Below, one piece after another: positions 26,861 to 36,208 of a stretch of 64,000 nucleotides of DNA (its first letter is position 1; each line of letters begins with the position of its first letter). The stretch is from Chitinophagaceae bacterium UBA1953 (GTDB taxonomy: Bacteria; Bacteroidota; Bacteroidia; Chitinophagales; Chitinophagaceae). Both the position numbers and the translations under genes were made by a program. The stretch is from assembly GCA_002336115.1 (NCBI GenBank), contig DDEN01000041.1:445395-509394 (forward strand). The letters run 5' to 3'. Under the pieces are notes generated by a model. It was given only the letters and a program-made list of their open reading frames with translations. It ran no database searches and had not been told where the DNA came from.

Positions 26861-29800
26861 ATGAATAATACTGCTAATCACATCTGGGATGAGTACTATG
26901 GGAAAAAACTGTTGCTTGCAGCTCTCTCATTGGCAATGGTTACTCATGGCATTATCATTTATTACACGCTGCCACAAACTTACGATGCGTTTGTTCATCT
27001 GTTTTTTGCAGATCATTATTCGAGATTTTGGTTTGAGCCCTGGGAGTACAGATGGTACACGGGTTTTTTAACCATCAGCTATCCACCATTGGTACACCAG
27101 GCTATTGCACTCATCAGTAAAATATTTCCCTTAAAAGTTGCTTTTTGTATTTATGCCGTTTTTATTATAGAGGTACTCATTATTGGTGTTTACCGGTTTA
27201 CAAAGATGTTTTTTGACAAAACAACTGCCGGTGTAGCTGCTGTACTTACAGTTATACTCTCTTCTATTGTTGAAACACTGCATGTATTTGGCCAGATGCC
27301 TACACTTACCGGAATTGCTTTTTTACTAAATGCACTTCCCTTCTTATACCAGTACATCGTTAAACGGAAATTCATATACCTGTTGATGGCCTTATCATTT
27401 CTTTCAGTTACAGTATGCTCACATCATGTAACTGCTATATTCGGAATGGTGTTTTTTATTGCTCCTGTAATATTCATGGCACTCACAGACAGTTTACCTG
27501 AAAATGAACAGCCAAAAAATAGTATCCGTTTTGCATTAGCAATAATACGTGCAGGTTTTAAACGATACAGGGAAATTCTGTTATTCGCCGTGTTAATGAT
27601 TGTGCTTGCAATAAGTTTAATTTTCCCTTATTGGTACTGGAGTAAAACCGACCCAATAACACAGGTTTCAATTCCGCATGCATCAAGAGATAATTTTTTT
27701 AAAAACCCATCCTCCGGATTAATATTTTTTATTATCCCGCTTGCACTGATTTTTGCTTTTTTACCAGCAATTGGTTATACAATAACCAGGCAAAAAAGAT
27801 TTATTGGATGGGCAGTTTCGTTTTTTTTGTGCTTATTATTCGGCACCGGGGGAACCACGCCATTACCGAAGATGATGTTAGGCCCCAACGCATTCAATAT
27901 TCTTACACTTGACAGATTTAGTTTCTGGGCTTCGGTTATTGCCATACCGTTTATGGCAAAGTTTATTTACTCCTTCATTAACGGACACGTAAAAGAATTC
28001 TGGCAAAAAAATTTCGGCACAAAAACGCATTTTATTCTTTCAGCAGTTACAGGATTTACCTACCTGCTTTTTGTTGTTTTTATTTTTCACCTGGGAAGTT
28101 TCCGTCCACTACAACCAAAGGAAATAAACATACAGCCAATGCTCAATTTTTTAAACAGGGATGAGCACATGCGATGGCGTTATCTTACATTGGGATTTGG
28201 CGATCAGATGGCGTGGCTCAGTGCCAACTCGCTTGCGGCAACTGTTGATGGAAATTACCATAGCGCAAGAAGATTGCCGGAGCTTACTACAAGAGCCGTT
28301 GAACGTTTGGAAAATGCAAAGTTCAGTGGTAATGAAGGGCTGGCATCTCTCACCAACTTTCTTACAAACGCAGAAAAGTATAATCTGAAATATGTTTTCA
28401 GTAACGACCGTTACTATGATCCGCTATTGTATTATAGTGGCTGGAGCAGAACGATACGCCTCGAAAATGGCATTATGGTTTGGGAAAAAGGGAATGTCTC
28501 CACAATAAAACCTATTCAACCGAAAGAAGTAAACCCCCTATTAAAAAAAACATGGGGAATTTTTCCAATAAGCAGCTTGTGTGTTGCGTTTTTCCTTTCC
28601 GTATTCTATTTGAAGAAATACAAGGAAAAAAATTACTTTGATCAAGTAACGGAAACAAATCACTACTATCCATTGCCTGTTATCTACTCATCGTCTCTTT
28701 TGCCGGTTATTCTATTTTCCGGATTTTTATTCAGACAGGTATATGAATTATTATTAGTTAAGGAGCAGAAGGATCCGGCAAGTGCTGTCATTAATTTTTA
28801 CAATCACCTCGACTTCCAGGAGTTTGAAAACGCATTTCATTTTTTTAAACCAACTCCTTCTTATACACTCGATCAGTACTTACTTGAAAAATCGGTAAAC
28901 GATGGCGGGCTGCTCCCTTCTTATGCAAAACTCGACAGTATTTCAGCAAAACAAATTCAGCAGCAGAATGATTCGGCACAAATAAGCGTATATACTAGAT
29001 GGAGAACGGCATTAGGATCACTTGAAAAACGGGAAGTACTACACTTAATAAAGCAAAATGAAAAATGGTATATTCTTCCTCAGCCATTTATTGCTGAAAT
29101 TCCTGACGAACAAATGCGCAGCTACACATACACTTTGTTTAAGAAACAAGGCAAACGGGTTGTCAGCAGTTTCCCTACAGTGAAAGACGACAGAGTGAAA
29201 AAGCCATTTGCCGTATTTAAACAAGCAAACTTTATTCGTGATGGCGAACATAATTTTATTACCGGAGAAATATTAAATGCAGATGATGTGCCAGTAAATA
29301 TTTCATTAAGAGTAAGCATCCATTTCAAAAACGACAGTATTATAAATTACTATCCCGGCAGTAGTTTTCAATATAATCTTTCACCAAAAGCCAGTAGTTT
29401 TTTCCAGGTGGATTTAGACCAAACCGGAAAATTTGATTCGCTTCAGATAAAATCAGTTGAATTATATGCCGAAACAGATGTAAGTGAAAAAGGGTATATA
29501 CATGGAGGAACTCCCGGCTATTCAGTAAAACTTCTTATGGGCAATACAGTTGAAATCAGCACACAACTATATAATGAACTGACAACAGAAATTAATATAC
29601 CCGGAATATTAGCAGCAGAAAAAGATGACGCAGGCACCATTTGGCAAACCCAGCTTTTTCTCCACAATTCATCTGTAAGAAGCGGTCTGCATATTAATTT
29701 CCAAAACCAGATACAAAAAATTCAGCACAGGGCAATGTTGATGAAGTTTCCAATAACTGTATTTATTAATGGCCAAAAAAGAGAAGTTGCTTCGATACAA

Positions 29801-29881
29801 AAGGACGAAACGGCTTCTGCAAACAAAGGCATTGCCATATTGCCTCATTGTTTTATAAGCCAGGAAATATACCAGCAATGA
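26861..29881 (+). CDS. Large multi-pass membrane protein with C-terminal soluble region
   Basis: A 1006-residue protein with about ten to twelve helices in residues 20-440, a periplasmic-looking middle part (about 440-550), further helices near 560-650 and a long soluble C-terminus. The first loop (TYDAFVHLFFADHYSRFWF, then YRWYTG) and the double aromatic segments are like GT39-type or YfhO-like sugar-lipid transferases that act on polyprenyl-linked sugars. The Asp in TYDAFVH is in the expected place for the catalytic acid of GT-C enzymes, but no signature is unambiguous. The stop overlaps the next gene start (ATGA). It probably completes or exports the polysaccharide; function is inferred from position. 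Confidence 0.7.
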   Translation: MNNTANHIWDEYYGKKLLLAALSLAMVTHGIIIYYTLPQTYDAFVHLFFADHYSRFWFEPWEYRWYTGFLTISYPPLVHQAIALISKIFPLKVAFCIYAVFIIEVLIIGVYRFTKMFFDKTTAGVAAVLTVILSSIVETLHVFGQMPTLTGIAFLLNALPFLYQYIVKRKFIYLLMALSFLSVTVCSHHVTAIFGMVFFIAPVIFMALTDSLPENEQPKNSIRFALAIIRAGFKRYREILLFAVLMIVLAISLIFPYWYWSKTDPITQVSIPHASRDNFFKNPSSGLIFFIIPLALIFAFLPAIGYTITRQKRFIGWAVSFFLCLLFGTGGTTPLPKMMLGPNAFNILTLDRFSFWASVIAIPFMAKFIYSFINGHVKEFWQKNFGTKTHFILSAVTGFTYLLFVVFIFHLGSFRPLQPKEINIQPMLNFLNRDEHMRWRYLTLGFGDQMAWLSANSLAATVDGNYHSARRLPELTTRAVERLENAKFSGNEGLASLTNFLTNAEKYNLKYVFSNDRYYDPLLYYSGWSRTIRLENGIMVWEKGNVSTIKPIQPKEVNPLLKKTWGIFPISSLCVAFFLSVFYLKKYKEKNYFDQVTETNHYYPLPVIYSSSLLPVILFSGFLFRQVYELLLVKEQKDPASAVINFYNHLDFQEFENAFHFFKPTPSYTLDQYLLEKSVNDGGLLPSYAKLDSISAKQIQQQNDSAQISVYTRWRTALGSLEKREVLHLIKQNEKWYILPQPFIAEIPDEQMRSYTYTLFKKQGKRVVSSFPTVKDDRVKKPFAVFKQANFIRDGEHNFITGEILNADDVPVNISLRVSIHFKNDSIINYYPGSSFQYNLSPKASSFFQVDLDQTGKFDSLQIKSVELYAETDVSEKGYIHGGTPGYSVKLLMGNTVEISTQLYNELTTEINIPGILAAEKDDAGTIWQTQLFLHNSSVRSGLHINFQNQIQKIQHRAMLMKFPITVFINGQKREVASIQKDETASANKGIAILPHCFISQEIYQQ

Positions 29882-30702
29882 AAAAAATAATTATCCATAT
29901 TGTACTGATAATCTTACTGGCTTCGTGCTATAGCAAACCCGTTGAAAAACCGGTATGGCTCAATAAAAAAGCAATTGTTTCATTTCCGGCTGATACGTTC
30001 CTTTTCAAATCTGAAACTAAAAATTGGAAAGCAATCCTGTTAAGCTTTTCACAACCAGTGCCATTGCAAATAAATTACAATACTGAAGGGTTCGTTTTAT
30101 TCGCAAAAAACAAAGCAGGCATAACAGAAGGAGCAGCACAATTAATTCTCAGCAATGACAACCACTTTTTCTACTATGAACTGAATCTCAACAACCATTC
30201 ATACGGGACTATTACAGACAAAGACTACCGTTCACCAAAAACCGTAAACCCCGATTCAGGTCTTCACCAACAACGCATCGTACACACAATTGATGAATGG
30301 AGAAATCTTGTATATACTGAAAAACCATTTCAGTATTTTTTTGAGGAGGAAATTACGCTTGCCCCGGTTGCAAAAAATTACCGGGCTCAAAACAATAAGC
30401 CTATTACTGCATTTTATGTACAACCAGGCTCTGCTTTTTCAATCAACATCAGTGCTGTATTTGATAAACAGGAAAACATGTTCATCGTAACTGCCGGGCC
30501 TGTTAAAGACAAATACAATAACGTAGTTTCAAACGGCACACTGGTTGCTTTTTTATATAATAACAGGCAAAACTATTTTCGTATGGAAGCTGCTTTGCTA
30601 AACGGGTTTGCCACAGTAAAGATCCCCGCTGAAAAAAACACAACTTATAATCTGACTGCCAGAATAAACGAAACAGCATCTCAAACAATTCAACTACAGT
30701 AA
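29878..30702 (+). CDS. Putative lipoprotein of polysaccharide locus
   Basis: A 274-residue protein with a lipoprotein signal (MKKIIIHIVLIILLASCYS, lipobox LASC). The start is the ATG overlapping the previous stop. I do not recognise the mature part; it is rich in aromatic beta-strand-like segments (QINYNTEGFVLFAK, EWRNLVYTE, PAEKNTTYNLTARIN). The arrangement with the membrane protein before and the 184-residue anchored protein after (3-bp gap) is a tight operon, so a role in periplasmic assembly or anchoring of the product is plausible. Confidence 0.75.
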   Translation: MKKIIIHIVLIILLASCYSKPVEKPVWLNKKAIVSFPADTFLFKSETKNWKAILLSFSQPVPLQINYNTEGFVLFAKNKAGITEGAAQLILSNDNHFFYYELNLNNHSYGTITDKDYRSPKTVNPDSGLHQQRIVHTIDEWRNLVYTEKPFQYFFEEEITLAPVAKNYRAQNNKPITAFYVQPGSAFSINISAVFDKQENMFIVTAGPVKDKYNNVVSNGTLVAFLYNNRQNYFRMEAALLNGFATVKIPAEKNTTYNLTARINETASQTIQLQ

Positions 30703-30705
30703 TAA

Positions 30706-31260
30706 ATGATGCGCTTTCTTTTTATATCTTTTCTTTTACTGCTTGCTGTTTTGTTATTTCTGCAAGGCAGGTTAAATGAACGCAGCAAAACAAAACCCGT
30801 TTTTTTACAAACCGATCTTATTGCAGAAAAACACAATGCAAAAATTGATATAAAAATCCTTTCTGTTTATCAGCCCGATTCTTTTCAGCTTGCCCAGCTC
30901 AAAAAAGATTATAACAATCTGTGGGCTCATTTAAACAACCTCTATGAAACCAACAATACACAAGCGGGGAAAGAATATTATACTGAAGACTGGTTTAAAC
31001 AAATTAACCATCATTACAATGGGGTATTACAAACCCATATCATTCGGCAGGACGAAAAGCATGAGCTGTATATTCAAAACTGGTCAAGCGATGCTTTAGT
31101 ATGCACTGCAATTGACAGCAATATTATTTTCCGCTATCAATATCCCGACAACACAATAAAAAAAACCAGTGCAAACATTGCTGTTGTTTTACTCTTTCAG
31201 GGCGACCATTGGCGCATTGATGCAATGAGAGTCATTACTGAAGTACCATTAAGCCTGTAA
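30706..31260 (+). CDS. Membrane-anchored protein, unknown
   Basis: A 184-residue protein with one N-terminal helix (MMRFLFISFLLLLAVLLFLQ) and a soluble, probably periplasmic domain. Residues 65-170 have Trp and Tyr-rich strands (EYYTEDWFKQI, ELYIQNWSSDAL, GDHWRIDAMRV) similar in feel to nuclear-transport-factor-2-like folds, but this is only an impression. It is the last gene of the operon begun at 24862; the following gene has its own promoter candidate. Function unknown. Confidence 0.7.
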   Translation: MMRFLFISFLLLLAVLLFLQGRLNERSKTKPVFLQTDLIAEKHNAKIDIKILSVYQPDSFQLAQLKKDYNNLWAHLNNLYETNNTQAGKEYYTEDWFKQINHHYNGVLQTHIIRQDEKHELYIQNWSSDALVCTAIDSNIIFRYQYPDNTIKKTSANIAVVLLFQGDHWRIDAMRVITEVPLSL

Positions 31261-31383
31261 TCAACTACTAATTTTTCTACTTTTCGTCCCGTATAAAGAA
31301 TATTCAACTCTTATTTCCAGATAATGGAATTAACAAATCTGCCAAAATTTTATTAATCATTGAAAAATAACTGTTTAGCATTG

Positions 31384-31399
31384 TGGCAAATGAATTGCT
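31384..31399 (+). promoter_or_regulatory. Sigma-54 promoter upstream of T9SS-secreted gene
   Basis: TGGCAAATGAATTGCT is a full match to the -24/-12 pattern, with GG at 31385-31386 and GC at 31397-31398. It gives a start near 31410, only 7 bp from the ATG at 31417 or 13 bp from the ATG at 31423, so the leader is unusually short. It is the best sigma-54 match in the window. Confidence 0.72.
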
Positions 31400-31416
31400 G
31401 GCATTAAGTAAACAAA

Positions 31417-33930
31417 ATGCTTATGTTCAGCAATTTTAAAACACATGGCACACAAAGAATTATTGCAATTTTATTTTTTACATCATTTTTTTTAAATACT
31501 GCTTTCACACAAAAGGTGGATAATTGTTTGTGCCCCGACAGTTATTTCAGAAATAATGGCAATGGGCAGGCGGTTACTGTTTTTGCACCAAACATCAGTA
31601 CAACAAGTGTCTATTTTTTATCAGCACTTAGCAGTGGCAACCAGGGAAACTTTACTTTCAAATGGGGAACAAACATTTTAAATGCACCCGTTATAAACCG
31701 TACATGGGTAACATCTACCAGTGGCATTACCACACAAAACTGGGTATGGGGGAATAACTTAACAGGATCGCCTTTTAATCCACCAGGAGTTCCCTCGGGA
31801 GGTGAAGTAAAATATACTTTCTATAATTACAACCTGCCTACTGCCGGTGTTGTAACCCTTGAACTCATTGATCCGTTTGATGGCTCTTATCTTAATACCT
31901 GCTCGTATCCCCTTTCCAGTGGTTCTTCTTCTACAGGAAGTTTAACAAGCCTTGCGGTTGAGCCTCCGTCTGGTTTAAATTATTCAGTTAATAATGCTAC
32001 AGTAATTTCGGGCAGCTCAGGCAATTCAATAATACCAACTGTTAATGCAGCAGGTGGAACAATCATTTACAGTATTGAACCTCAAACAAACGGCCTATCA
32101 ATACATTCTTCAAATGGTGTTATTTCATGGGACGGCACCGTAGCAACAGGCACTCACAATTTTACGGTTAAAGCAAGTAACGGAATAGCACCCGATGCTT
32201 CAACATCATACACACTTCTTGTTACAGAAGATGGTGTTGGCTCGGGCACTAATGGCGGGCTTGAAAGCAAAAGCCTTGGTAATGCAGTTGCAGAAAGAGC
32301 TTTCAATAACAGCATGCACAGCATTCCTGCCAAAATAAATTACAAAAAGCTTCCTGAAATCAGTAAAAGAATTAAAGCAAGGCATACATCATTAACCATT
32401 CAAGATTTTATGCCCGACGAACATGTACTTGGAAAAAATTTTACCGGCTACATTACCTCACCAACAGATATTCTTTCTTTTACAAATGCCGCCGATGTTA
32501 TTTCAGTTGATTACCTGGAAGCCGGGTTAAATAAAGCAGTTGCTTTTTGCACAAAAACATATGCAGGAGTATATACACATACAAAGCCTGTGTGCGACAG
32601 ACTGAAAGGTTCTGAATTGCTGTCAATAGACACAATTACTGAAGGAGAAAATACTTTTCTGCTTTATTATCTGCAACCTCAATCGGGTTTACGAGAATAT
32701 GCTGTAAGTTTTTCCGCAGGTTTTAATAAAAATGATAATCTCTACACGTTACAATCAGAGTGGAGTACTGACAGGTATAGTGCGCAGGATACAATGTATA
32801 ATTTTCAGCTATGGAGTTCTGATATGAACGTCCTGAAAGCTATGCTGAATAATATTTTACTGAAACTGAATAATGATATGCCCATAAACCAGGTTGGTGA
32901 AATTATAAAACCAACAACGTATATCACAAAAGCAGAACGAGATAAAAACAATCAGTATAATCTGTTGGTTACCATAAAAAATAATGCAGTAAGTATATCG
33001 GGCACAATTGTTATTTCAGGAAAAGCAAATGAACAATCGGGCTCTCTCATCAGTTACAGCTATCCGGTTAGTTTGCAGCCCGGCGGAACAAACATTATAA
33101 CGGTTCCTTTGAAAGATATGGCAGAGGCAGAGCTGCGTTTATTTATTAATGGAAAAAATGAAGATTTTATTTATAACAATGATGGCACATGGAATATTTA
33201 TAAAACTCCTGCAGGTAAGATAACAGAATTCGTTATTTCAAATGACACACTTCAACCAAAAGCAAACGAATATCGGCTGTTCAGGAATATCAAACTCACA
33301 GCATCCACATCCGATTACATTACTGTTTACCGTATGATTAAAGGAGGTGGTATGCCTATGGATATTACATCGTACAGCTATTTAAAATTTTCGGCAGCAG
33401 GTTCAGGAAATGTTCGGATCCGTCTTATCAAAAAGTCAATCAGTAATTACAACGATCAGTTTGAATACCTGTTGCCTCTGCAAAACCAGGAAAAAGAATA
33501 CACAATCAGTCTGAGTGATTTTAAATCGCACAGTACAAACACGGGACTTAAAATGAACGACATCATAATTGCTTCCTTTACATATGAAGCGGGTTCTGCT
33601 CCTGTAACTATTAATGCAACAATAAACAATGTTCGTTTTGCAAAAAAGGCCATCGAAGTTCCGGCTGTTACAAATGCACTGAAAATTTTCCCCGTGCCAT
33701 CAAAAACTTCAACCAATCTGGCTTTTGTATCTCCAATTGAAGAAACAATGACTCTTCAAATCATCAACATAGCAGACGGCCGGTTGATGCTTCAAAAAAC
33801 AATTTATGCTGTGAAAGGAGAAAACCAGTTCAATATCAGTCTGCCGCAAAACATAACCAATGGAATGTATATGATCCAACTGCAGTCAACAAAACAACAA
33901 TTACGCTCAAAGATTTTAATAAGCAAATGA
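31417..33930 (+). CDS. T9SS-exported surface protein with Ig-like domain
   Basis: An 837-residue exported protein. Signal peptide about residues 1-31 (ILFFTSFFLNTAFTQ), then aromatic N-terminal region, then a putative Ig (He_PIG-like) module around 190-285 (ISWDGTVATGTHNFTVKASNG), a long middle region and a C-terminal type IX sorting domain (KIFPVPSKTSTNLAF to GMYMIQLQSTKQQLRSKILISK). Type IX cargo is exported through the outer membrane and attached to the surface or released. It is monocistronic with a sigma-54 promoter and a terminator (33964-33987), lying inside the polysaccharide cluster, so it may be an accessory matrix protein or polysaccharide-binding adhesin. No enzyme domain was recognised. 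Confidence 0.83.
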   Translation: MLMFSNFKTHGTQRIIAILFFTSFFLNTAFTQKVDNCLCPDSYFRNNGNGQAVTVFAPNISTTSVYFLSALSSGNQGNFTFKWGTNILNAPVINRTWVTSTSGITTQNWVWGNNLTGSPFNPPGVPSGGEVKYTFYNYNLPTAGVVTLELIDPFDGSYLNTCSYPLSSGSSSTGSLTSLAVEPPSGLNYSVNNATVISGSSGNSIIPTVNAAGGTIIYSIEPQTNGLSIHSSNGVISWDGTVATGTHNFTVKASNGIAPDASTSYTLLVTEDGVGSGTNGGLESKSLGNAVAERAFNNSMHSIPAKINYKKLPEISKRIKARHTSLTIQDFMPDEHVLGKNFTGYITSPTDILSFTNAADVISVDYLEAGLNKAVAFCTKTYAGVYTHTKPVCDRLKGSELLSIDTITEGENTFLLYYLQPQSGLREYAVSFSAGFNKNDNLYTLQSEWSTDRYSAQDTMYNFQLWSSDMNVLKAMLNNILLKLNNDMPINQVGEIIKPTTYITKAERDKNNQYNLLVTIKNNAVSISGTIVISGKANEQSGSLISYSYPVSLQPGGTNIITVPLKDMAEAELRLFINGKNEDFIYNNDGTWNIYKTPAGKITEFVISNDTLQPKANEYRLFRNIKLTASTSDYITVYRMIKGGGMPMDITSYSYLKFSAAGSGNVRIRLIKKSISNYNDQFEYLLPLQNQEKEYTISLSDFKSHSTNTGLKMNDIIIASFTYEAGSAPVTINATINNVRFAKKAIEVPAVTNALKIFPVPSKTSTNLAFVSPIEETMTLQIINIADGRLMLQKTIYAVKGENQFNISLPQNITNGMYMIQLQSTKQQLRSKILISK

Positions 33931-33963
33931 ATTACGTTTTAAGAGGGTTTGGTTAATTATCAC

Positions 33964-33990
33964 AAGGCATCTATTCTTAGATGCCTTTCT
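33964..33990 (+). terminator. Intrinsic terminator after T9SS-exported gene
   Basis: A perfect 9-bp stem AAGGCATCT/AGATGCCTT (33964-33972 and 33979-33987) with a six-base loop, followed by T-rich bases. It ends transcription of the 31417 gene and isolates it from the GT4 gene. Confidence 0.8.
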
Positions 33991-34088
33991 TAAAATTATA
34001 CGTTCATGAAATAGAACAGTTTTCCGTATTCTGGAACAACCCTGCCCGATTAAAACTATATAACACTGAAAATCAATTGCGCAAAAAA

Positions 34089-34104
34089 TGGCAAAGCAAT
34101 TGAA
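34089..34104 (+). promoter_or_regulatory. Sigma-54-like promoter upstream of GT4
   Basis: TGGCAAAGCAATTGAA has the same TGGCA-N6-TTG layout as the two other candidates; the -12 C is replaced by A. Its position argues for the GT4 start at 34136 rather than the in-frame ATG at 34088, which lies within this element. Confidence 0.55.
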
Positions 34105-34135
34105 CTGTTTATTTAAATCATTTAAAACAAAAATT

Positions 34136-35362
34136 ATGAAAATCGCATTTGTTTCTCCGTACCCGCCAAGCCAGGTAACGCTAAGTGAATATGGCTATCA
34201 CCTTATCCGCAGTTTTACAGGCAAGCCTGAAGTGGAAAAAATTTTTGTACTCACCAATCATCTTGAGGATAACAGCGCATACAGCCGTTATGCCACGAAA
34301 GGAATTGAGCTTATACCCTGTTGGGATTTCAATAGTTTTTTCAGTTTCTGGCAAATTACAACCACACTCAGAAAACTAAAACCTGATGTGGTAATTATGA
34401 ATCTTCAGTTCATGACATTTGGCGAAGACAAAGTACCTGCTGCTTTAGGTTTGCTTACACCATTCATGTGTAAAATGCTGCATATTCCTTCTGTTGTTAT
34501 TCTGCATAACATTACCGAAACAGTTAAACTCGATTCAATAGGCATGGCCGGAAGCAAATGGAAGGAAAAACTTTTTTTGTGGATTGGCAAGCAATTGACA
34601 AAATTAATACTGAAGGCCGATCTTGTAGGGTTAACCATTTCGCAATACGTAGATATTATCCGCAGCAAATACAAAGCAACGAATGTTATACTGCTGCCAC
34701 ATGGAAATTTCGAGTTGCCTGAACGTAGTTATTTACCCGATTATCCTGAAGAAATAAACCTGATGGCTTTTGGAAAATTCGGCACCTACAAAAAAGTTGA
34801 AGTAATGCTTGAAGCCTTATCTATTCTGAGAAAAAAATATCCTCAGCAAAAATTTAAAGCAACAATTGCCGGCACAGATAATCCTAATGTAAAAGGCTAT
34901 CTCCATTCAGTAAAAGAAAAATACAGTGAAGTGGAAAATGTGGTATTTGCAGGTTATATCCCTGAGGAAAAAGTTGAAAGTATTTTTAAAGAAAGCACAT
35001 ACATCATTTTCCCTTACACAACCACAACGGGTAGCTCAGGCATATTGCACCAGGCAGGAAGCTATGCAAGAGCATGCATTTTACCTAAAATTGACGACCT
35101 GGAAAGGGTGGTGGAAGAAGAAGGATATGGTGGTGCTTATTTTGAAACAGATAATGCACAAAGCCTTGCAAAAGCAGTTGAACATCTTATGCAACACCCG
35201 GAAGAAAGGAAAAAATTTGAAGACATGAACTACGCAGCGGCCAAAGGATTACCAATGAACGAACTGGCAGAATGGTACCTGTGCCATTCAAGGCAAATCA
35301 TTAACCAATACAACGGAACAAAAGAAAGCTATGATCAAAAATTTAATCCATCAATTGCTTAA
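34136..35362 (+). CDS. Family 4 glycosyltransferase
   Basis: A 408-residue GT-B glycosyltransferase (GT4). N-terminal Rossmann segment MKIAFVSPYPPSQVTLSEYG, hinge region with LPHGNFELPE, and the C-terminal donor-binding stretch LMAFGKFGTYKKVEVMLEALSIL with a later ESTYIIFPYTTTTGSSGILH carrying the usual acidic/Ser cluster. It would extend the polysaccharide in the cytoplasm from a nucleotide sugar. I use the internal ATG at 34136 because it is the family start and because a sigma-54-like element overlaps the upstream ATG. The stop lies 32 bp inside the GtrA gene, so the two are coupled. Confidence 0.88.
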   Translation: MKIAFVSPYPPSQVTLSEYGYHLIRSFTGKPEVEKIFVLTNHLEDNSAYSRYATKGIELIPCWDFNSFFSFWQITTTLRKLKPDVVIMNLQFMTFGEDKVPAALGLLTPFMCKMLHIPSVVILHNITETVKLDSIGMAGSKWKEKLFLWIGKQLTKLILKADLVGLTISQYVDIIRSKYKATNVILLPHGNFELPERSYLPDYPEEINLMAFGKFGTYKKVEVMLEALSILRKKYPQQKFKATIAGTDNPNVKGYLHSVKEKYSEVENVVFAGYIPEEKVESIFKESTYIIFPYTTTTGSSGILHQAGSYARACILPKIDDLERVVEEEGYGGAYFETDNAQSLAKAVEHLMQHPEERKKFEDMNYAAAKGLPMNELAEWYLCHSRQIINQYNGTKESYDQKFNPSIA

Positions 35363-35795
35363 GTTTTTTTACCCGCCGGTTAAGAAATTAATTCCGTACC
35401 AGGTATATGCTTACCTTGCTGTTGGTGCAGCAAATACTTTATTCAATATTGGTTTGTTTATTGTACTATACACAGTATTAGCCAAAACTTTACTGGCTGT
35501 TGAAGCAGCAACAATTTTTTCGTTTATCATCACTGTGTTTTCTGGTTTCTGGCTAAGTAAAAATTTCGCATTCACCAATGCAGGTAATGAAAGAAAAGAA
35601 AAAGCAATGCAGTTTGGCAAATATTTCCTTGTGTCGCTTCAGGGGCAGTTTAGTGATTACCTTATAACAAAAGGATTAATTGTTTTATTATGGATAAACC
35701 CAACTGCTGCTTATCTCCTTTCAACAATTATAATGCTTACATTGAATTATTTTCTACAGAAGTATTTCACTTTCCAAAGCAGAAAATTAGCATAA
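35331..35795 (+). CDS. GtrA family membrane protein
   Basis: A 154-residue, four-helix protein of the GtrA/DPMS family. Typical segments are YLAVGAANTLFNIGLFIVLY in helix one, a charged loop, IFSFIITVFSGFWLSKNFAF in helix two and the ending LNYFLQKYFTFQS. GtrA proteins are proposed flippases or anchors for polyprenyl-phosphate sugars, or partners of GT2 enzymes. The gene overlaps the GT4 gene by 32 bp and probably moves the lipid-linked sugar made by the GT2 protein at 24862. The overlap with the previous coding region supports the upstream ATG as the start. Confidence 0.9.
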   Translation: MIKNLIHQLLKFFYPPVKKLIPYQVYAYLAVGAANTLFNIGLFIVLYTVLAKTLLAVEAATIFSFIITVFSGFWLSKNFAFTNAGNERKEKAMQFGKYFLVSLQGQFSDYLITKGLIVLLWINPTAAYLLSTIIMLTLNYFLQKYFTFQSRKLA

Positions 35796-36208
35796 CAAAC
35801 CTTTCATATTTGACTAAAAAAAACTCAGCTTTACCCGTGGCTCTCATATTCCGATTTTGATTACAGCAAAAAGACTCTTTACTAACTCTTATAAAAGAGG
35901 AAATAAACAATTCATTCTGCCTAAAGGAATTTATGTTGCCCTCAAAAAAAGAAATCGGGTGCCGATTGCAGATGTATTTGCAGGCAACAATTAATCGAAA
36001 GAACAACTAAAATCAACTACTCTATTAATACCGGCTAACAGAACAGAAAGGCAAAAAAACAGCTCAATCTGGTTTAACATGAGCTTCCTTTTTTAAACAT
36101 CAACCCAAAGAATAAAAAATATTTACCTGAAAATAAATCTCATCATTTATTTAAAAGAATATATGTTGCAATAGATATTCTTGTGACCAGGTTGTATTTT
36201 ACTGCTAC
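35796..36208. other. 413-bp intergenic region with a possible coding remnant
   Basis: No gene with a start is visible. One plus-strand frame, from about 35818 to 35994, gives 55-60 residues (FTRGSHIPILITAKRLF, FILPKGIYVALKKRNRV, ending at a TAA) with no start codon; it looks like a decayed or misassembled gene end. The rest is AT-rich and lies between the plus-strand GtrA gene and the minus-strand OM barrel gene. Confidence 0.4.
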
